This document shows positions 11,489 through 47,285 of a stretch of 64,000 nucleotides of DNA, piece by piece. The stretch is from positions 7,642,874-7,706,873 of the forward strand of contig NC_079138.1 in NCBI RefSeq assembly GCF_945859705.1. Reading direction: 5' to 3'. The translations under genes and the position numbers were made by a program. The stretch's first letter is position 1, and every line of letters starts with the position of its first letter. The stretch is from Episyrphus balteatus. Lineage: Eukaryota > Arthropoda > Insecta > Diptera > Syrphidae. The notes under the pieces were generated by a model. That model did no database searches and was not told the DNA's origin. It was given only the letters and a program-made list of their open reading frames with translations.

Positions 11489-12011
11489 ATATTCATTAAT
11501 GAAATCAAAAACTTAATCAGTTCAAATAGCAAAAAAATGTCCGAGCTAAATTATTCAATGTCAAAACCAAAAAGTGTCTGACCTAGATTATTTAATATCA
11601 AAACCAAAAATCAAATACAAAACTTTGGTAATTTCTGTAAAGCTTCTATAAATTCATTTAGCAGGCTTTTCCGAAAAGAATCTTTTTTGCCTTTAAGTTT
11701 CTTTAACAGTATTTAAACAACTTATTAGAAGTTGTTAAACAAGTTCGAATTTCTGTAAGCAATTAAATTCTGAAGCAAGCTCAATACAAGCTGTATAAAA
11801 AGTAGTACCTGCGAGATCTCAATTTATAGAAGCTGTTTGTGCTAGTTGGGCTGTGTATATTCTTGTTTTGCCTTTCGTTTCGTAATACGAAATAGGGCCC
11901 TGGGACATGCATGTTGTTTTTGGGTGTTATTTTATTTTTCATGCTACTCATATGCTTGCTTTAATAAACCCAAAAAAAAACATGAATACCCTGACCAAAC
12001 CCCAAGTCCTA

Positions 12012-12450
12012 TGTCGTTTTCCAAAATTATGGGAGTGAATCACTCCTTTTTCGTGCAATTTTGGAATTTGTTCACGAAGAATTTGACAAGTGGAGTTATT
12101 TGACGTTTGCTTTGCATGTGTTTGTAATACGAAATAATGAATAAAATAATAACACAATCTTTTAAATTCACTTTTAGTGATTTTTTACAATACTTTATTG
12201 AATTTTTTTTGTAAATAAATATAATTTCCTTCACAAAAAAAAGTTAAAACAACCACCCAACAATTTGACAAGCAGTCCATGAAGTCAAATGTAGAAGTAT
12301 TGGTAATCACTCCGTCACTCCTTCAAAATTTTGGGAGTGAAGAATTCACTCCAAAACTTCACTCCTTTTTCAATTTTGGAATTTGAAATCACTCCTTTTG
12401 GAGTGATTATATAGCTAGGAGTGTCACTCCTTGAATTTTGGAAAACGACA
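12012..12450. mobile_element. MITE with CTA target duplication and GGAGTGA motifs
   Basis: The ends are TGTCGTTTTCCAAAATT and its inverted form AATTTTGGAAAACGACA. CTA lies on both sides, a 3-bp target duplication. The word GGAGTG or CACTCC occurs at least ten times in the left 60 bp and the right 150 bp, several as palindromic pairs such as GGAGTGAATCACTCC. The element is 439 bp and non-coding. Confidence 0.85.
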
Positions 12451-13349
12451 CTAGAAAAATGGTTTATACCTTTTTGAAAACGGTGTTTAATTTAGACAAG
12501 AACCTCATCAAAAATTTTACTTTAAAAGCTATAACAAAATGACCTCATAGGTGAACATATACCTATTTTAAATGAAAAAAAACTTTAACCCTCTTGGGGC
12601 GCCATTAAGCGTCAAAATATAAATCTGAAAAAATTAGGTCAAATATCAATTGATAGATAAACGATAAACTTATCAATTGATAGACATTTTCGTATTACGG
12701 GTGTCAATTGACAAATTTTTCTCTATTGTGAACATTGGTCATAATTCAATTGTGAATAGGCGCTATTTTTGTTTTGACTTTTCTTTTCACATTAATTTAT
12801 TTCTTCGTTGTTGCGTTGGTTTTTTAACTTGCGAGTTGTTATTTCAAAAAAATGTAAGTTATTTGTTTAATAAGGTTTGTTTTATTTTTTAACAAATATT
12901 TACTTGATTTAGGGCTAGAATAGTTTGCAACAGAAATCAACTAACCAGACTTATAGAGCTATTGGAAGCAAATTCCGAGGTTGCATGAGGCATTTGCGCA
13001 AACCCGGCACTTAATCGAATCAAAGTTATTGATCCTTTTGTAAGGCATTTAGCGTTTTAAAAGTTATATTTTCACATCATTTTCTTGATTTTGGCTGCAT
13101 TGCGGGCCTAGTCCTAGTTTTTTAATCAGAACAGGTACCACGATATGAGTGTTTCCCAAATCGTTCGACTTGAGTCGCAGGTTCGACACGCGAGTCATAA
13201 TAGTGCCCTAAAAATCACTCATATATCTTCTCGTAATTCCAATGGATTTGAAGCATGCCGTATTTTCCTTCTTAAAATGGTTTCCTCAAATCGAATTTCT
13301 TAACCTTTTCGCTCTCTCCAATAATCATTTTTATCAAAAAAAAAAAAAC

Positions 13350-13556
13350 AAAACCGACTTCCATGGATCAAAACTGGGTTTTATGGTTTTTCTAATAGTT
13401 CCTATGGCCAAAACTGAATGAAATTGCAGCCACTAGCTTTCCAATACAAAAAGAATTAACAAAATTGGTTCAATTAGTCCAAAGTTATGAGGTAACAAAC
13501 ACAAACAAAAAAATGCAGACGAATTGAATACCTCCTCCTTTTAGGAAGTCGGTAAA
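13350..13556 (+). repeat. Dispersed repeat with CCGACTTCC ends, copy 1
   Basis: Bounded by ACCGACTTCC and GGAAGTCGGT, which are reverse complements. The internal text (TCCATGGATCA, GGGTTTTATGG, CAGACGAATTGAATACCTCC) matches 50441-50670 in the same orientation. Similar ACCGACTTCC...GGAGGAGG ends are common in insect interspersed repeats (general knowledge, not checked). Confidence 0.8.
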
Positions 13557-14228
13557 AAATAATTCTATCGAGGACATTATTCACTGATACTTGAAAATAA
13601 ACTTTTTTCACAAAACCTATTTTATTTGACTGAAAATGTCCAACAACGACGTTTTTTAGTGAAAATATATGATGAGAAAAATCTATCGGGAAGAAATTGG
13701 CAATTGATGGAAAATTTCATACATAGCAAAATGTTTGACATCCATAATACCGAGTTTATCAAAAGAACTATTGACAATAGATCTCAAATTTTTAGCAATG
13801 ACAGTTTATCAATTTTGATAGTCGACCACGGTAATACCGATTTATTCGTTTTGTTGATAAATATCAAATATCGTGTTCATATTAAACAACCGTAATAGTG
13901 GCCTTAGAAACAGTTTTTCCACTTAGGAACTTGAGTCAAGAATAACGAACGCCCTAATGCTCGCTGTTGTATCTCTGTTTTCGAGTTTTGACACCGCACT
14001 GTTCTGAAATTAACTTCAAATAACTCCAAGAAATTTTTAATTTTCGGTTACGAATTATGTTTAAAGAGACCTCTCTTTTGATGGATTTGGAAACATTTGA
14101 TTTTTTTTCCGAAAATCTTAAAAAAAATAGGTTTGTAAATTTTGTACCTAAATGTATGCGCGTGTTCATTACAAGCTCATAACCTTGATTTTTTCAGAAA
14201 ATCTTATAAATTTTCCATTCCATAATCA

Positions 14229-14552
14229 GTGCCTACGTTCTGTAACTCTCGCATCGAGAAATTTCTCGCACGAAACACGCAAATCGGAACAAAAATAATG
14301 TGAATCGACACAAAAATCATTTTCTCACATTCGTTTGTTTCTATAAACAAATTTTTCTCGCCTTGAAACATTTCTGAATCAAACTGCTTGACAGACTGGA
14401 AAAATGTGAATAAAACTGTGTCTGTAGGAAAATTATCAAGATAATTTCTCGATTGAACTGCCAAAATTACTCACAAGCAAAAAGGATGCGAGAAAGTAAG
14501 ATATTTAAAAAAAAATTGATAATCTTCCATTAAATGTGAGGAACGTAGGCAC
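14229..14552. mobile_element. Putative MITE with GTGCCTACGTTC TIR
   Basis: GTGCCTACGTTC at the left is mirrored by GAACGTAGGCAC at the right, 324 bp apart. A weaker inverted CTCTCGCATC/GATGCGAGA pair lies inside. No clear target duplication. Confidence 0.6.
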
Positions 14553-17029
14553 AGGCCACAGACTTAGTAAGCCTCGGTGTGCACACAAGTATTTTTTGAC
14601 GGCAATTCACCGATGTTGTAATGACGCTGCGGTAAATTGACGTCGTAGATTCAAATGGCGTTAGAAAAACGCCGTGCTTAAGGAATACGATCAGTAAAAC
14701 GAAAAAAAGGAGACAATTTATTCTTAGTTTTTTTGTGTTTGTTTATTTTTGTTTAGTTTTTATACATATAGATTTTTATATATGTTTTACCAATCAGAAT
14801 AGGTACGTATACATATATAAACATATGTGTGCTTGGTGTACACGTCAATATCTATAAATTCTTACCAAAAATATTAATAATTATTATATATTATTTTTTT
14901 TTTTTAATTTTATTATAATTAATCGCTTCTTTTTACTCATTTATACCTTAGTCTTTCCTATAATTGGAAATATTTTTTTTTTAATTTTTCATTTGTTTAT
15001 ATAAAACGTATCTAGGAGAAGTAGCAACACTTTATAGCCATATTATGTATGTATATAGTACTTTTTCCTGATATTTTATATATTTATATATACTTTATAT
15101 AAATGTGTATTTTCTTCATTTTCATTTCCTTTATTTGCAATGTAAAAAAGTGGTCACCTATACATATTTTTTTTAAATTTTCATTTATATATATACAATG
15201 CATTTACAATAACTGTATGTATATATATATATATAATTATATATATTTTGGAAATAAAAGAAATTATATTTATATACATATATTATATATATATATATAT
15301 ATATATGCATAAATTATTTTGGAAATTTTAAACAGCAATAGGATAACGAAACAAAATTGCATTATGTTCTAGTCATGTTATGGGAAATAAAAAAAAATTC
15401 TTAAAAACAAATCAATAACAACAAGTCTAAAGATTATGTCCACAGTTGTTGAATGCACATTTTTTGAAAATGAAAAAAAAAGAGTATATTTCAAACTTAT
15501 TCCTCCTAATGACATTAATTTAGTATATGTGTGCATTGTTTCCTTTAAAAAAAATATATATAAAATATTATACAAAATTAGGTATATAGTAATATTCTAT
15601 TGTATCTCAACACTGTTGAGGTCATAAAATAATATTATGTATGTAGAACGAAATTGTTGTTTTTTTTTTTGCCAACCTCGCTGTAATTTATTCTTTTAGT
15701 TAAACACAAAATTTTATTATTATACAAAAGCTATTTACATTAAAAAAGACATCTTCATTTATCTATTCATTCAGTTTTTTTTTAAATTATTATTTAAAAA
15801 AAATCTAATACAACAAAAATAAATAAAATTATTTTTTGTATTTATACGAAATACCCGATAACCAAAATCAAAAATGCAGTAAACTTATTTAGTATAATTT
15901 GCACCAGGCTCATGTTTAACAAATGGTATACATATACGCATTAATATATATTTCTATATATATATATATATAAAGCGTATACATCTATGTATTTTATGCA
16001 TATAAACATATTTATATACATATATATATATAAATATTTATTTTTATTTATAAATATATATATATATATATTTATACATATATATATATATGCATATTTT
16101 TTGTATTTTTGATTCTGCAGCTTATATTTATTTATTTAATATTTTTTTAAATTTTAAGTCCACTCTTAGTGAGGAGAAACTGAAAAATAAAACAAATATA
16201 ATACAAATAAAAACATAACGTCGATTGACAGCTAAATCTGCCATCATTATTCATCGTCTCATAATAGTAGAAGTATTTATATATATATTTTTTTTTTTTT
16301 TGCTTTTTCATTATTTTTTTTTTCTTTCAGCAGATCATTATTTATTGTTTTCGTTTTATTTACAATTTTATTACTGTAACCGGTCACAAAATTCTATTAT
16401 TTTGCGTATGTGATACAAATTGTTTTAAATTAATATATTTAATACATTTCCCTATCTATAGCATTATAAACTGATCATCTGTATTCACTCGATTCGATTA
16501 AAATTGAAAATATTTATTTTTTTTTGTTTCTTACTACTTAAAAATATTTATAACAAAACAAGTAATAATGTATTAAAAAAAATTAAACAAAAAAGAAATT
16601 AAAAATAAAAATAAAACAAGATGAGCTCCCAATATAATTCATGGTCTATTCATCTTTATATTTGTACAAACAAAAATGTTTTTGCATGCTTGGTTTGTTT
16701 TTAGATAGAAACAATAAATTGCAATTTATAATTCAATGTTTGTTTACGCGTGTTTTTATCAAGATATTCATTTCTATTGTTTTCCAAACATGAGGGGTTG
16801 GTATTTTTTTGTATCTACCGTTGCATGGTTGTGTGAAAAGGATATGAATAGTTTGATGTTTTTATCGCTTTCAAAATATATCGAATAATGTTTCATGGTT
16901 TTTTTTATTTTTGTATGTGATTTTTTTTTTTGTTTTTTTTTGTATTTTTTTTTGTTACTTTAAGTAATTTTAGTTTAGATATTATTCTTAGAAGAGATAC
17001 GTGACACTTAAACCCAATTGAACTTCATG
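14553..17029. other. AT-rich intergenic stretch, 3' flank of eIF4G
   Basis: Long T and A runs, with (TA)n microsatellites near 15220, 15285, 15955, 16025 and 16070. The part nearest 17030 should hold the eIF4G 3' untranslated region (- strand). Several TTTATT hexamers on the + strand (first at about 16904) could be its poly(A) signals, but none can be singled out. No gene seen. Confidence 0.5.
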
Positions 17030-39429
<22,400 letters not shown>

Positions 39430-40729
39430 TTTGTTTTTTATTTTTTTTTTTTTTGGAATTGGAATTTAATTGCTTGGAATTGCTTGTTTAAAAATATTGC
39501 TTTTATGTTTAAGAGAAGGCGTGGGATTTTGTTTTTTTTTTTCTGTTTCACTCGGAAATGTATATTTTTTGTTTTTTTGCTTTTTTTAGGTTTTTCGATT
39601 CTTTCTTTTGTATTTTCAAATTTAAAAAAATTTAAAAACAATTTGTATTCTATGTTTTTAAGTCTTTTTTCATGTTTCGATTGTTTCGCTTATATTTAAT
39701 TATTTTACGAGCTAGTTTTTAGTATTGACTGAACACATTAAAGTTCTCCCATAAAAACTAAGCTTTTTAAATATTTTTGCCTAGATTTTCACTAATATCT
39801 TGTTTTCTGTATAATTATAAATAAGTACACGCACACACACGTAAAAATCCCTTTTTTATATAGTTTTTTTTTATGTAAATAATTTAAAAATTTAAAGTGG
39901 GTAAGGGATATTTTTTTATGAATTCATTAATGTGTTTTTCTTCGTTTACGAATATAAAAAATTTTCCGAAGAAAAACAGTACAACCCACAAAATAATAAA
40001 AGAAAATTATTTATCACTAATTTTTTTTTAGGGCAAAAATGTGTTTTTTTTTCCTTTTTATTTATATTTTGTTCAAGCAAAATTAATTAACTTTTAAATA
40101 TATTTGTAGTTATTTAATCTCATCGTCGTCGTCTTTTCATCGAACAACAACGCTCGGTTTAATTTGCGATCCTTTATTTTATTTGTAACAATTTTTTTAT
40201 GTAGTATACGTCTACTACAAATCTCAGCTGACTTTAAATTTGTATTAGTTAACTTATTATAACTTATTTTACAATGATAAGGTTGGTGTTTCTCTTTATT
40301 TTTGTTGTGTTTATTAATATTTGTAAAATTTTTGTTGTTGATGCTTTTGTTGTTGGGTTCAGCTAACATTTTTTATTTTTCTGCAGCAGGATTTAATATG
40401 TTGTTATTCCGCATTAACCTCCCGTTGTTTTTTTTCTTTGTTTGGAAGCTTTTGTTTGAAACTTCTTTTCAATTTGTTTCACTTTTTTATAATATTCTTG
40501 TATATTTGCTTTGTTTTTGTATTTCATTCACGCACTTCTTAAAAAAAAATGAAATGTTTGTTTGTGAAAATTGGCAGTTATTGATACGGCATGTTATATG
40601 CATGTAAGTCAAAGCGCAACTGATTTTTTCAAAAATCATCATGAATATGTTTTAGAACATAAGACAAACAAAAACTAGGATCTAATCCTTAAAAATACGA
40701 AAGACATTTTCCTAAAGTCTTTATAATAT
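39430..40729. other. Upstream flank of eIF4G exon 1
   Basis: Homopolymer-rich T/A sequence. The part next to 39430 would be 5' untranslated region or, if the 59.4-kb exon is used, intron. No TATA box or initiator can be singled out. No repeat recognised apart from A/T runs. Confidence 0.4.
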
Positions 40730-40980
40730 ATCGTGGGCACAAAGACAAAACCACGAATCTGCAAAATTGTAGTTTTGAGAAAAACGGCTTCAAAGTTTTG
40801 GAAACACATGCAATCTTATGGAAACTCGTGCAACAAAAAATGATATTTTAGGCTTCTAGGCAACAGATGGAGGATTGGGATTGACGCAGTGAATAGAGGG
40901 ACCGATAACAAGTAAAATGACACATTAAAGTCAAAATGTCCAAAAATGCAGATTCGCGGTTTTGGCGTTGTGCCGACGAT
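40730..40980. mobile_element. 251-bp MITE family, copy 3
   Basis: Same family as 23457-23707, in opposite orientation; ends ATCGTGGGCACAA and TTGTGCCGACGAT. It lies upstream of eIF4G exon 1. Confidence 0.88.
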
Positions 40981-42355
40981 ATGTAGGTATGATTGATAGG
41001 AGTTTCGAAATTATTTAGCAGGTAAAATAAAATAAATTTGCATCACCGATCCTCGAGATGTAATTAAAATGTAATTACCTAGTATTTTTTTTTTTTTTTT
41101 TTTCAGAAAACCATTATCTATAAACACAAAAATAAGTCTTTTCTTGTAATTGCATTAAAATGTCCACCATGAATTCGAAAACATTTCGATTGATTTCGAA
41201 AACTTCGAAATAGCTTCGAACTCTAAAATTGTCAATTTTGTTAGAAAAATGAAGCAGAATTCAAAAGAAAAGATAATACACAACAATGACAAGAATTTCA
41301 ATGACTGTAGACACAATTTTCAAATTTTTAATCGCGAGAAGCATGTGTGTTCACAGTTATTGAAATCCTTGTGATCCATTTTTGCGACTGAATAATCGCG
41401 CGACTAAAATCGCATGTGTGCGCCTAGCCTAAATCCTATTGCAAATTCATTGGAAAATGCACCAATTTCACGAACAGAAATAAAGTGAATTCAATTCGAT
41501 CAGAAAATGTTAATGAGTGAAATGCAGAATACCTACCTCATTTAACTTCCGGCGAGTGAATTCGCAAAAAGGGAAATGCAGAATATGGGCGTGAAAATTT
41601 AAATTTTAAAAGTTGCAATTCGTACGAAGAATTTCGTAAGGCACTGTATATTTATCATTTCATTCAAGTCCACATGATTTTCATTTCATCTATAGGCCTA
41701 GGATATAAACAAAATCATAACAATAAAAATAGTCAGATTAGTTCATAGATTAGTTTTTGAAATAAGATTGAAAATGGATAGAGTTGTACTAAAATGGATG
41801 AGCTCTTCGATATTAATATTTTTGGGTGCATCTCAACCTACCACTTTTCTATTTTTTTTTTTTTGATATTTTGTATCCTTTAGTCAAACAGTTTGAACTT
41901 GTGAAGCCTGGCAAATAAGTTCCTTAACCATCAATTTCTAATGTATTGATAATTATTGAGGTAGGTATTTAACAATGACGGAACTTTTCAAGTTGCTTGC
42001 ACACACATAGCAGGTAGGCACCCACTTGTGTGGAGTGTGGCCATATTAGTTCCAAATCTCCAAGTATTTATTGAAAAAGTTTAAAGTTTCCATGTGAAAG
42101 GAGTAAAATTACATAATTCTTTAAAACTAAATGTAGGTACATATATCATTCTATAATAGGTAGGTAGGTAGCAACCTTTCAGTTTGGTAATTTGTTTCCT
42201 TTTTTAGGTTTTCAAACGAAAATTCAATAAATTTGTCAACATTCACCAACTTGTCAATTCTTGTAGAAAAAAAAAAAAAAAAAATAGAGCGCAAGATCGT
42301 ATTTCAAATACCATTTTTTTTTTCAGAAGATATAAATTGGATAAGAAAGCACTGA

Positions 42356-42491
42356 CTGGCTGAATACAATGGTGTAGCTGTAGCTTGTAGCGCAAGTTGA
42401 ACTTTTACCTCTGCTGTCGACTACTTTTGTAGGGTTTTGCCTCAATAAAATGTTGACAGCTATGTACATTTGCACTATTGTATTCAGCCAG
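42356..42491. mobile_element. MITE (GGCTGAATACAATGG family), copy 2
   Basis: CTGGCTGAATACAATGGTGT on the left and ATTGTATTCAGCCAG on the right. It shares AGCTGTAGCTTGTAG and CAAGTTGAAC(T) words with the copy at 28851. Confidence 0.85.
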
Positions 42492-45274
42492 TGAGACTAC
42501 GGTGCAACATATCCATTAAAACAATGTTACAATGTTAAATTAAATTTTAACAAATTAAGTTGATGGGATAGTACCTAATTTTATAAAATCTAGTTTCAAA
42601 GCTAAGCCTAGTAACCTACTCGTGCGAAACGAAAAATCCCATATAGACAACGAAATCATAAACGACAAATTCGTAGTGCTATTCATTCTGCAGTACGCTA
42701 TTCGACCAGCGAAATTGAAAATTATACCAGTTAATTTGGAGTGGTCTTCACCTCTTTTTTGCACACAAATAATAATAATTGCCTAGGACATTAATGTGCG
42801 GAAAAATGACGTTTGAGCTTCTTTTACTTTTTTTTTTTTTTTTTTGGTAATTGTTCATTTTGTTATTGCATGTCTTTTTGCTTAAATTTTATTATTTTTG
42901 TTTTGCAATTTGTTTAATACTCTACATAAATATAATTTCCGCTGAGATTTCGCAAGCATTTCGTTGTCTCGTGGAGGCTTTTATAGAAGGTTTGTGTGTG
43001 TGCAACGAAAAGGGTAGTTGAATGCAATTCCGTCAAATAACTGCACAAATTTCACAAACACATCCAACACAAAAAAAAAAAAACAAACGTGTAATGTGCT
43101 TTTCTAGCTTAAGATATTTTTTACACGTTTTTTTATCTTTTTTTTCTTTTCTTTCTTATCCCACTTGATTTTTCGAGAGATGATTGTTTCGTTTTGTCTC
43201 TATACTCATCTCGCTCTAGCTTGTTAATTTTTATATAAAAAAAAAACTGTTTCATATTAATTCGAAAAATATCTTCTACACACACATATTTAAATATACA
43301 TATATACAAAACACTGCATAGCACATGGAAGAGAAACGAGACGAAAGAAAAAAAAATGTAATTAGGATTTCACTTCAGGGTGGGAAGAATTTTGTATGTT
43401 TTCTATGTTAAATGATTGATTCTTTCCATTTAGATTTTTGTAAACCTTATCATTAAAAAAAAAAAAACATCTAGAGAATAAATTCACTTTCAACAAAAAA
43501 AAAAAATTAAACATAATTGTCAGTCAATTATAATTTGTCGATAATATGCATATTATGTTAATTTAATTTTACTTTCACGACCACCACACAACTTTATGTA
43601 CCACCTAATATACAAAAAGAAAAATAGCCGTGAGAAACTCTAAAAACCCACTGTTAGATACAAAATGTCTTTTATAGATTATCTCTATTTTAGTAATAAA
43701 AATTACTATAAATTTCACGACATAAAATTAAATATTGATTAAACTGGTGAACTGAACATAAAAACATCTTTTTGGTTTTCAGTAATTAGATAGACAGGTA
43801 CTACACACTTGGAAGGAAGGAAAGGAAACCCGTGTATCCACCAGTCGTTAGTTAGGTTTTCTTGTTATCACGGACACCTTTCTTTTTTTTCAATTTTAAT
43901 AAAAAAGAATATGTTTGATTGGTAAATAACAAGATGTATTGGGAAAAACATTTAATAAAAAAAATTGGTTTCTATGTTTTCATGGAAAAGATTTATAAAA
44001 AAAAAAATACAAACGAGAAGAACACATGATGATGATGAAGACAGAAACGGTAACGAAGACGGTCGACGACCAATGCAAGACTTCATCATTACCATGCAAT
44101 TTCGTGTGCGTATATTGGTTTCTCTTTCTGGCGTCTTCATGGCAGTAAGATGGAATATTTTATTCAGTAAATTTCTTTTTCTTGCTGAAATTTATCTGTC
44201 TCATTCTCATTATATGCAGTGGCACTGTTTTTATCCCTATTTTGATTTTTTTTTATTCTCATTAAAAGACATTATATAGTTTATTCTTTCTAACGTATTT
44301 AGAGGCATAAGTGCAATGGAACTGTTTTGTAAAGCATCAAGGTCGAGAACGAAAGAGATAACAGTGAATGTGGGTTTGTAAAATTAGGGATTTTACATAG
44401 ATTTACATGACAGGCATTGACTTTTTTTTGTCAAGAAATTCGCGAAACTCATGTCTAATTCCTTTCAACAAAAAAAATTGAATCTGAGTGCGTTTAGCGT
44501 GTCGTAAACAGTGGGTAAAATTCCCTTTTGTGGGAATATTGACATCAAAAGGGAGAAAGGGAAACCCGCCTGGTTTTGTGGGAATTTCTTCTTAGACCGA
44601 AAAAATTATTTTTTCAGAATGTTTTAATAAGTTTTGAAAAAAAATTTTAAGACCTTTTTTCGAAATTGACTTTTTGATGAAAATTTCATCTTTAGGCGTA
44701 GACACAACTTCCAAGTTGAAAAAAACAAAAAAATTATTTTGGGTGTCGAAGTTACAGGGGTTGACAAATTTTATAAGTTTGAAGAACAGAATAAATCCAG
44801 GATTACAGGCTATTGATTATGTCTTAACTAAGACGTTCACTAGTTTTGATTTCAGAAAACGTTGAATGGGTTATTTATAAGAGAAGATAATACCGCGGAA
44901 AAGGTGGAAATTGAAGATAGGGGTGCAAAAGCCCCCTTTTTGGTTTTTTTAATATATCTCGTAAACAAACCATAATTTTAATAAATTGATTTTAAAACTT
45001 GTTGTAGAGAATTAAATTCAATATCGGAAAAATGTTTTTAAAAAATTAAAAACAAAAATTCTGTACCAAAACAGGCCAAAAAAAACATGAAAAAAGTCAA
45101 GAAAAGCGATTTTTTGAGTTTTTTTTGCTTTTTTAATTGTATTTTTTTGTCAGGGTGAGATAGTCATATGCATTGCTCTAAATAAAAACAGAAGATTAAA
45201 TTTCCTTCAAATTTTTTTCATTCAAAATTAAATAAAGAATGACCATTCGAACCTTTGCTTATTTCCCCATTTTT
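42492..45274. other. Non-coding stretch
   Basis: T-, A- and CA-rich DNA without a recognisable gene. Open frames on both strands near 44000 overlap each other and have no known domain. A fragment AAGCCTAGTA near 42602 resembles the TIR of the 45716 element. Confidence 0.4.
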
Positions 45275-45650
45275 TTTTTACCCAAGTAAAAAAGAGACCA
45301 CTACAAAAATTTTTGTTTTACTATGTATAACACTTTTTTGTTTTGATTACTCAAACTCTATCAATAGTTAATCGATTAGTATCATTAAAACTTTTGTTTT
45401 TTGGCTATTGGGTGAAATTTCAAACCGTAAGTTGTAAGAACGGAATAAGTCCAACGTTTTTAAACCGTCATACCTGTCTACCAGAAACGATAGAAATAAA
45501 ATTTTTGTCTCATTCTACTCAAATCTACATAATCTTTTTTTTATCTGAAGGTCAAACATCTGAAAACAGTAAAATACAGAAGCTATTCAGTTTTTTGCGT
45601 TTTCCCAAAAATTTTGCAAAATGGACTTATTCCTTTAAATTAAATGAAAA
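45275..45650. repeat. Dispersed repeat copy (fullest uninterrupted copy)
   Basis: Runs from CCCAAGTAAAAAAGAGACCA through GATTACTCAAACTCTATCAA, AACGGAATAAGTCCAACG, CCTGTCTACCAGAAA and TCTGAAGGTCAAACATCTGA to ATGGACTTATTCC. The copy at 61320-62690 follows the same order but is split by two insertions. GAACGGAATAAGTCCA and TGGACTTATTCC form an internal inverted pair about 190 bp apart. Confidence 0.8.
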
Positions 45651-45715
45651 AAAGGCCTCCTATCAAAAAAAGTTTATTTCATGAACTGGAATTTTGGAAA
45701 CCTAATATTGCCTTA

Positions 45716-45959
45716 AGCCTGAAGCGCAGCTGAAGCGAACCGAAAACTTTTCAAGTCTCGAAAGTCAACTGCGAACTTGAAAAAATACCATTCGGTCTTA
45801 TATGTCAAAATAATAATGATACAAAAAAAAAAAATCAAGAAAAAAACATCAAAAAATAAGTTTTACAGCAAAAACAAAAAAAAAATTAATTTCGTTCAAG
45901 ATTTCGATGTGCTATTTTTGTATGGTAAATTTCGTTTCGCTTCAGCTGCGTACTAGGCT
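45716..45959. mobile_element. Harbinger-type MITE, TTA target duplication
   Basis: AGCCTGAAGCGCAGCTGAAG at the left and CTTCAGCTGCGTACTAGGCT at the right are near-perfect inverted ends. TTA lies on both sides (45713-45715 and 45960-45962). A related single end occurs at 32519 inside the hAT element. Confidence 0.85.
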
Positions 45960-46605
45960 TTAAAGGTAACAGAAAGAATAAATTGTAAAAACTTCACTTC
46001 CAAGGCAATATTTTGAATTACGATCACTTTCTACATTCTTTAATAAGACTTATTAACAAAAGCATTTATTTTGAAGAGCTTTCTACTATCATTTTTAATT
46101 TAAAAGACTATACAAATTTTAAAAAAATAAAAGGTTTGCATTGCCTTTGCCCCCATTTCAAAGCAGAGGCTGAAAAAATATCTGTTTATTAATGTCGTTT
46201 TCTTTCACTCCAATGAGAGTACCCTTTTAGTACTTATTTTTGCACTTTTGAAGGTTTTGTGTTCTTTGACGCCACAAAAGTGTAAAAAAAAAATTACTCC
46301 GGAGTAATTTTAGTTGAAAAGTGAAAAATGCGAAAAGTTTTTTTTTCAAACTCTTTTGTTATTAACAAAAACAACCATTATGAATATATTTTCTATTGTA
46401 TTATATTCCAAAATGAAATTGAAAACCGAATAAAAAAAGTGTGTTCATCAATAACAAAAAAAATCCTGTGCCATATAGCAAAAAAATTCCATTTTTTTTC
46501 TGCGTTGATGGGATATTTTTATTTTACAATTATCAAACTAAGGGTTTGTGTCAATTAGGCTGAAAACCCCGATCAGAAACGTAATGAAAAGATTTTTCGC
46601 ACTAA

Positions 46606-46668
46606 GAAGCGCACTTAGTTTGACTTTTGGTATATTTAATATACCAAAAGTCAAACTAAGTGCGCTTC
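46606..46668. repeat. Perfect 63-bp palindrome
   Basis: Two 31-base arms, GAAGCGCACTTAGTTTGACT... and its exact reverse complement, flank a single T at 46637. The right arm runs directly into CTTCTACACGAAGACG, the end motif of the element cluster that follows. Confidence 0.95.
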
Positions 46669-47285
46669 TACACGAAGACGCAAAGTGCGAGACGCACATA
46701 AGAGGAAGAGAGAAATAAAGTTCGAAAAAAAGGGAAGGAAGATTTTCTACCGTGAGACTCCGGTAAAAAATTTTGTCACTCTTTTTGACGTTTCTCTTTG
46801 ATCTTGTTCTTTTTTTTGCTGTTCTGTTTTATTTTATTTCATCGGTCGCGCAGTCTTCTTCGTCGGTTGTGTATCATTTGCATGTATAGCAACGTTTTTA
46901 ATTTATTCAAAATTTTTCGTTGCACATAGACCCCTCCAGTGGTCTATTTTGTTTGTTTTTTGTACATTTTGGTGTTTTTTTTTTAGAATTAAAATACATA
47001 GTCTGCTTCTACACGAAGACGTAGGCGCATAAGATGCACATAAGAGCAATGGAGAAATCGATCTTTCTCTCTCCCTTGTTCTTTATGTGCATCTTGTGCG
47101 TCTACGTCTTCCTATAGAAGTCATCATACGAAAACAAGAACAACATATAACCAAAGAAAATAGCTGTCAAATTTGCGTCTTCAAAAAAATACTACGTGTA
47201 GAAGCGCGTGACGCACTGAAACGAAAATCAAAAGGAAATTTAAAGATAATTTCTGCGCCTTGCGTCTTCGTGTAGAAGCAGACTT
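46661..47285. mobile_element. Cluster of CTTCTACACGAAGACG inverted-end elements
   Basis: The end motif CTTCTACACGAAGACG occurs at 46665 and 47004, and inverted at 47265-47282 (CGTCTTCGTGTAGAAGCAGA). A second inner inverted pair, GCATAAGATGCACATAAGAG, is mirrored around 47080-47105. This looks like one TIR element nested in, or duplicated next to, another of the same family. No transposase frame. Confidence 0.7.

Larger units (their letters stand above)
10427..13965. mobile_element. Possible 3.5-kb element with degenerate 65-bp TIRs
   Basis: The left segment 10427-10490 carries ACTAGGGC, CAAGTTCCTTAGTGG and AAAAACT. The inverted segment 13905-13965 carries the same words with several mismatches and one 6-bp gap. 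No target duplication could be fixed. The interval contains a SINE (11.4 kb), a MITE (12.0 kb) and a dispersed repeat (13.3 kb), so it would be an old, much-invaded element. Two independent MITE arms remain a possible explanation. Confidence 0.35.

Noticed and set aside
13626..13895. 89-codon + strand frame
   Set aside because: No recognised domain, non-ATG start, and it lies inside a degenerate repeat-bounded interval; chance or decayed TE frame.
15200..16100. Origin-like AT-rich region
   Set aside because: It consists of simple TA microsatellites; nothing distinguishes an origin in an animal nuclear genome.
43952..44279. Overlapping frames on both strands near 44 kb
   Set aside because: No domain, no supporting splice sites, mutually exclusive; probably chance.
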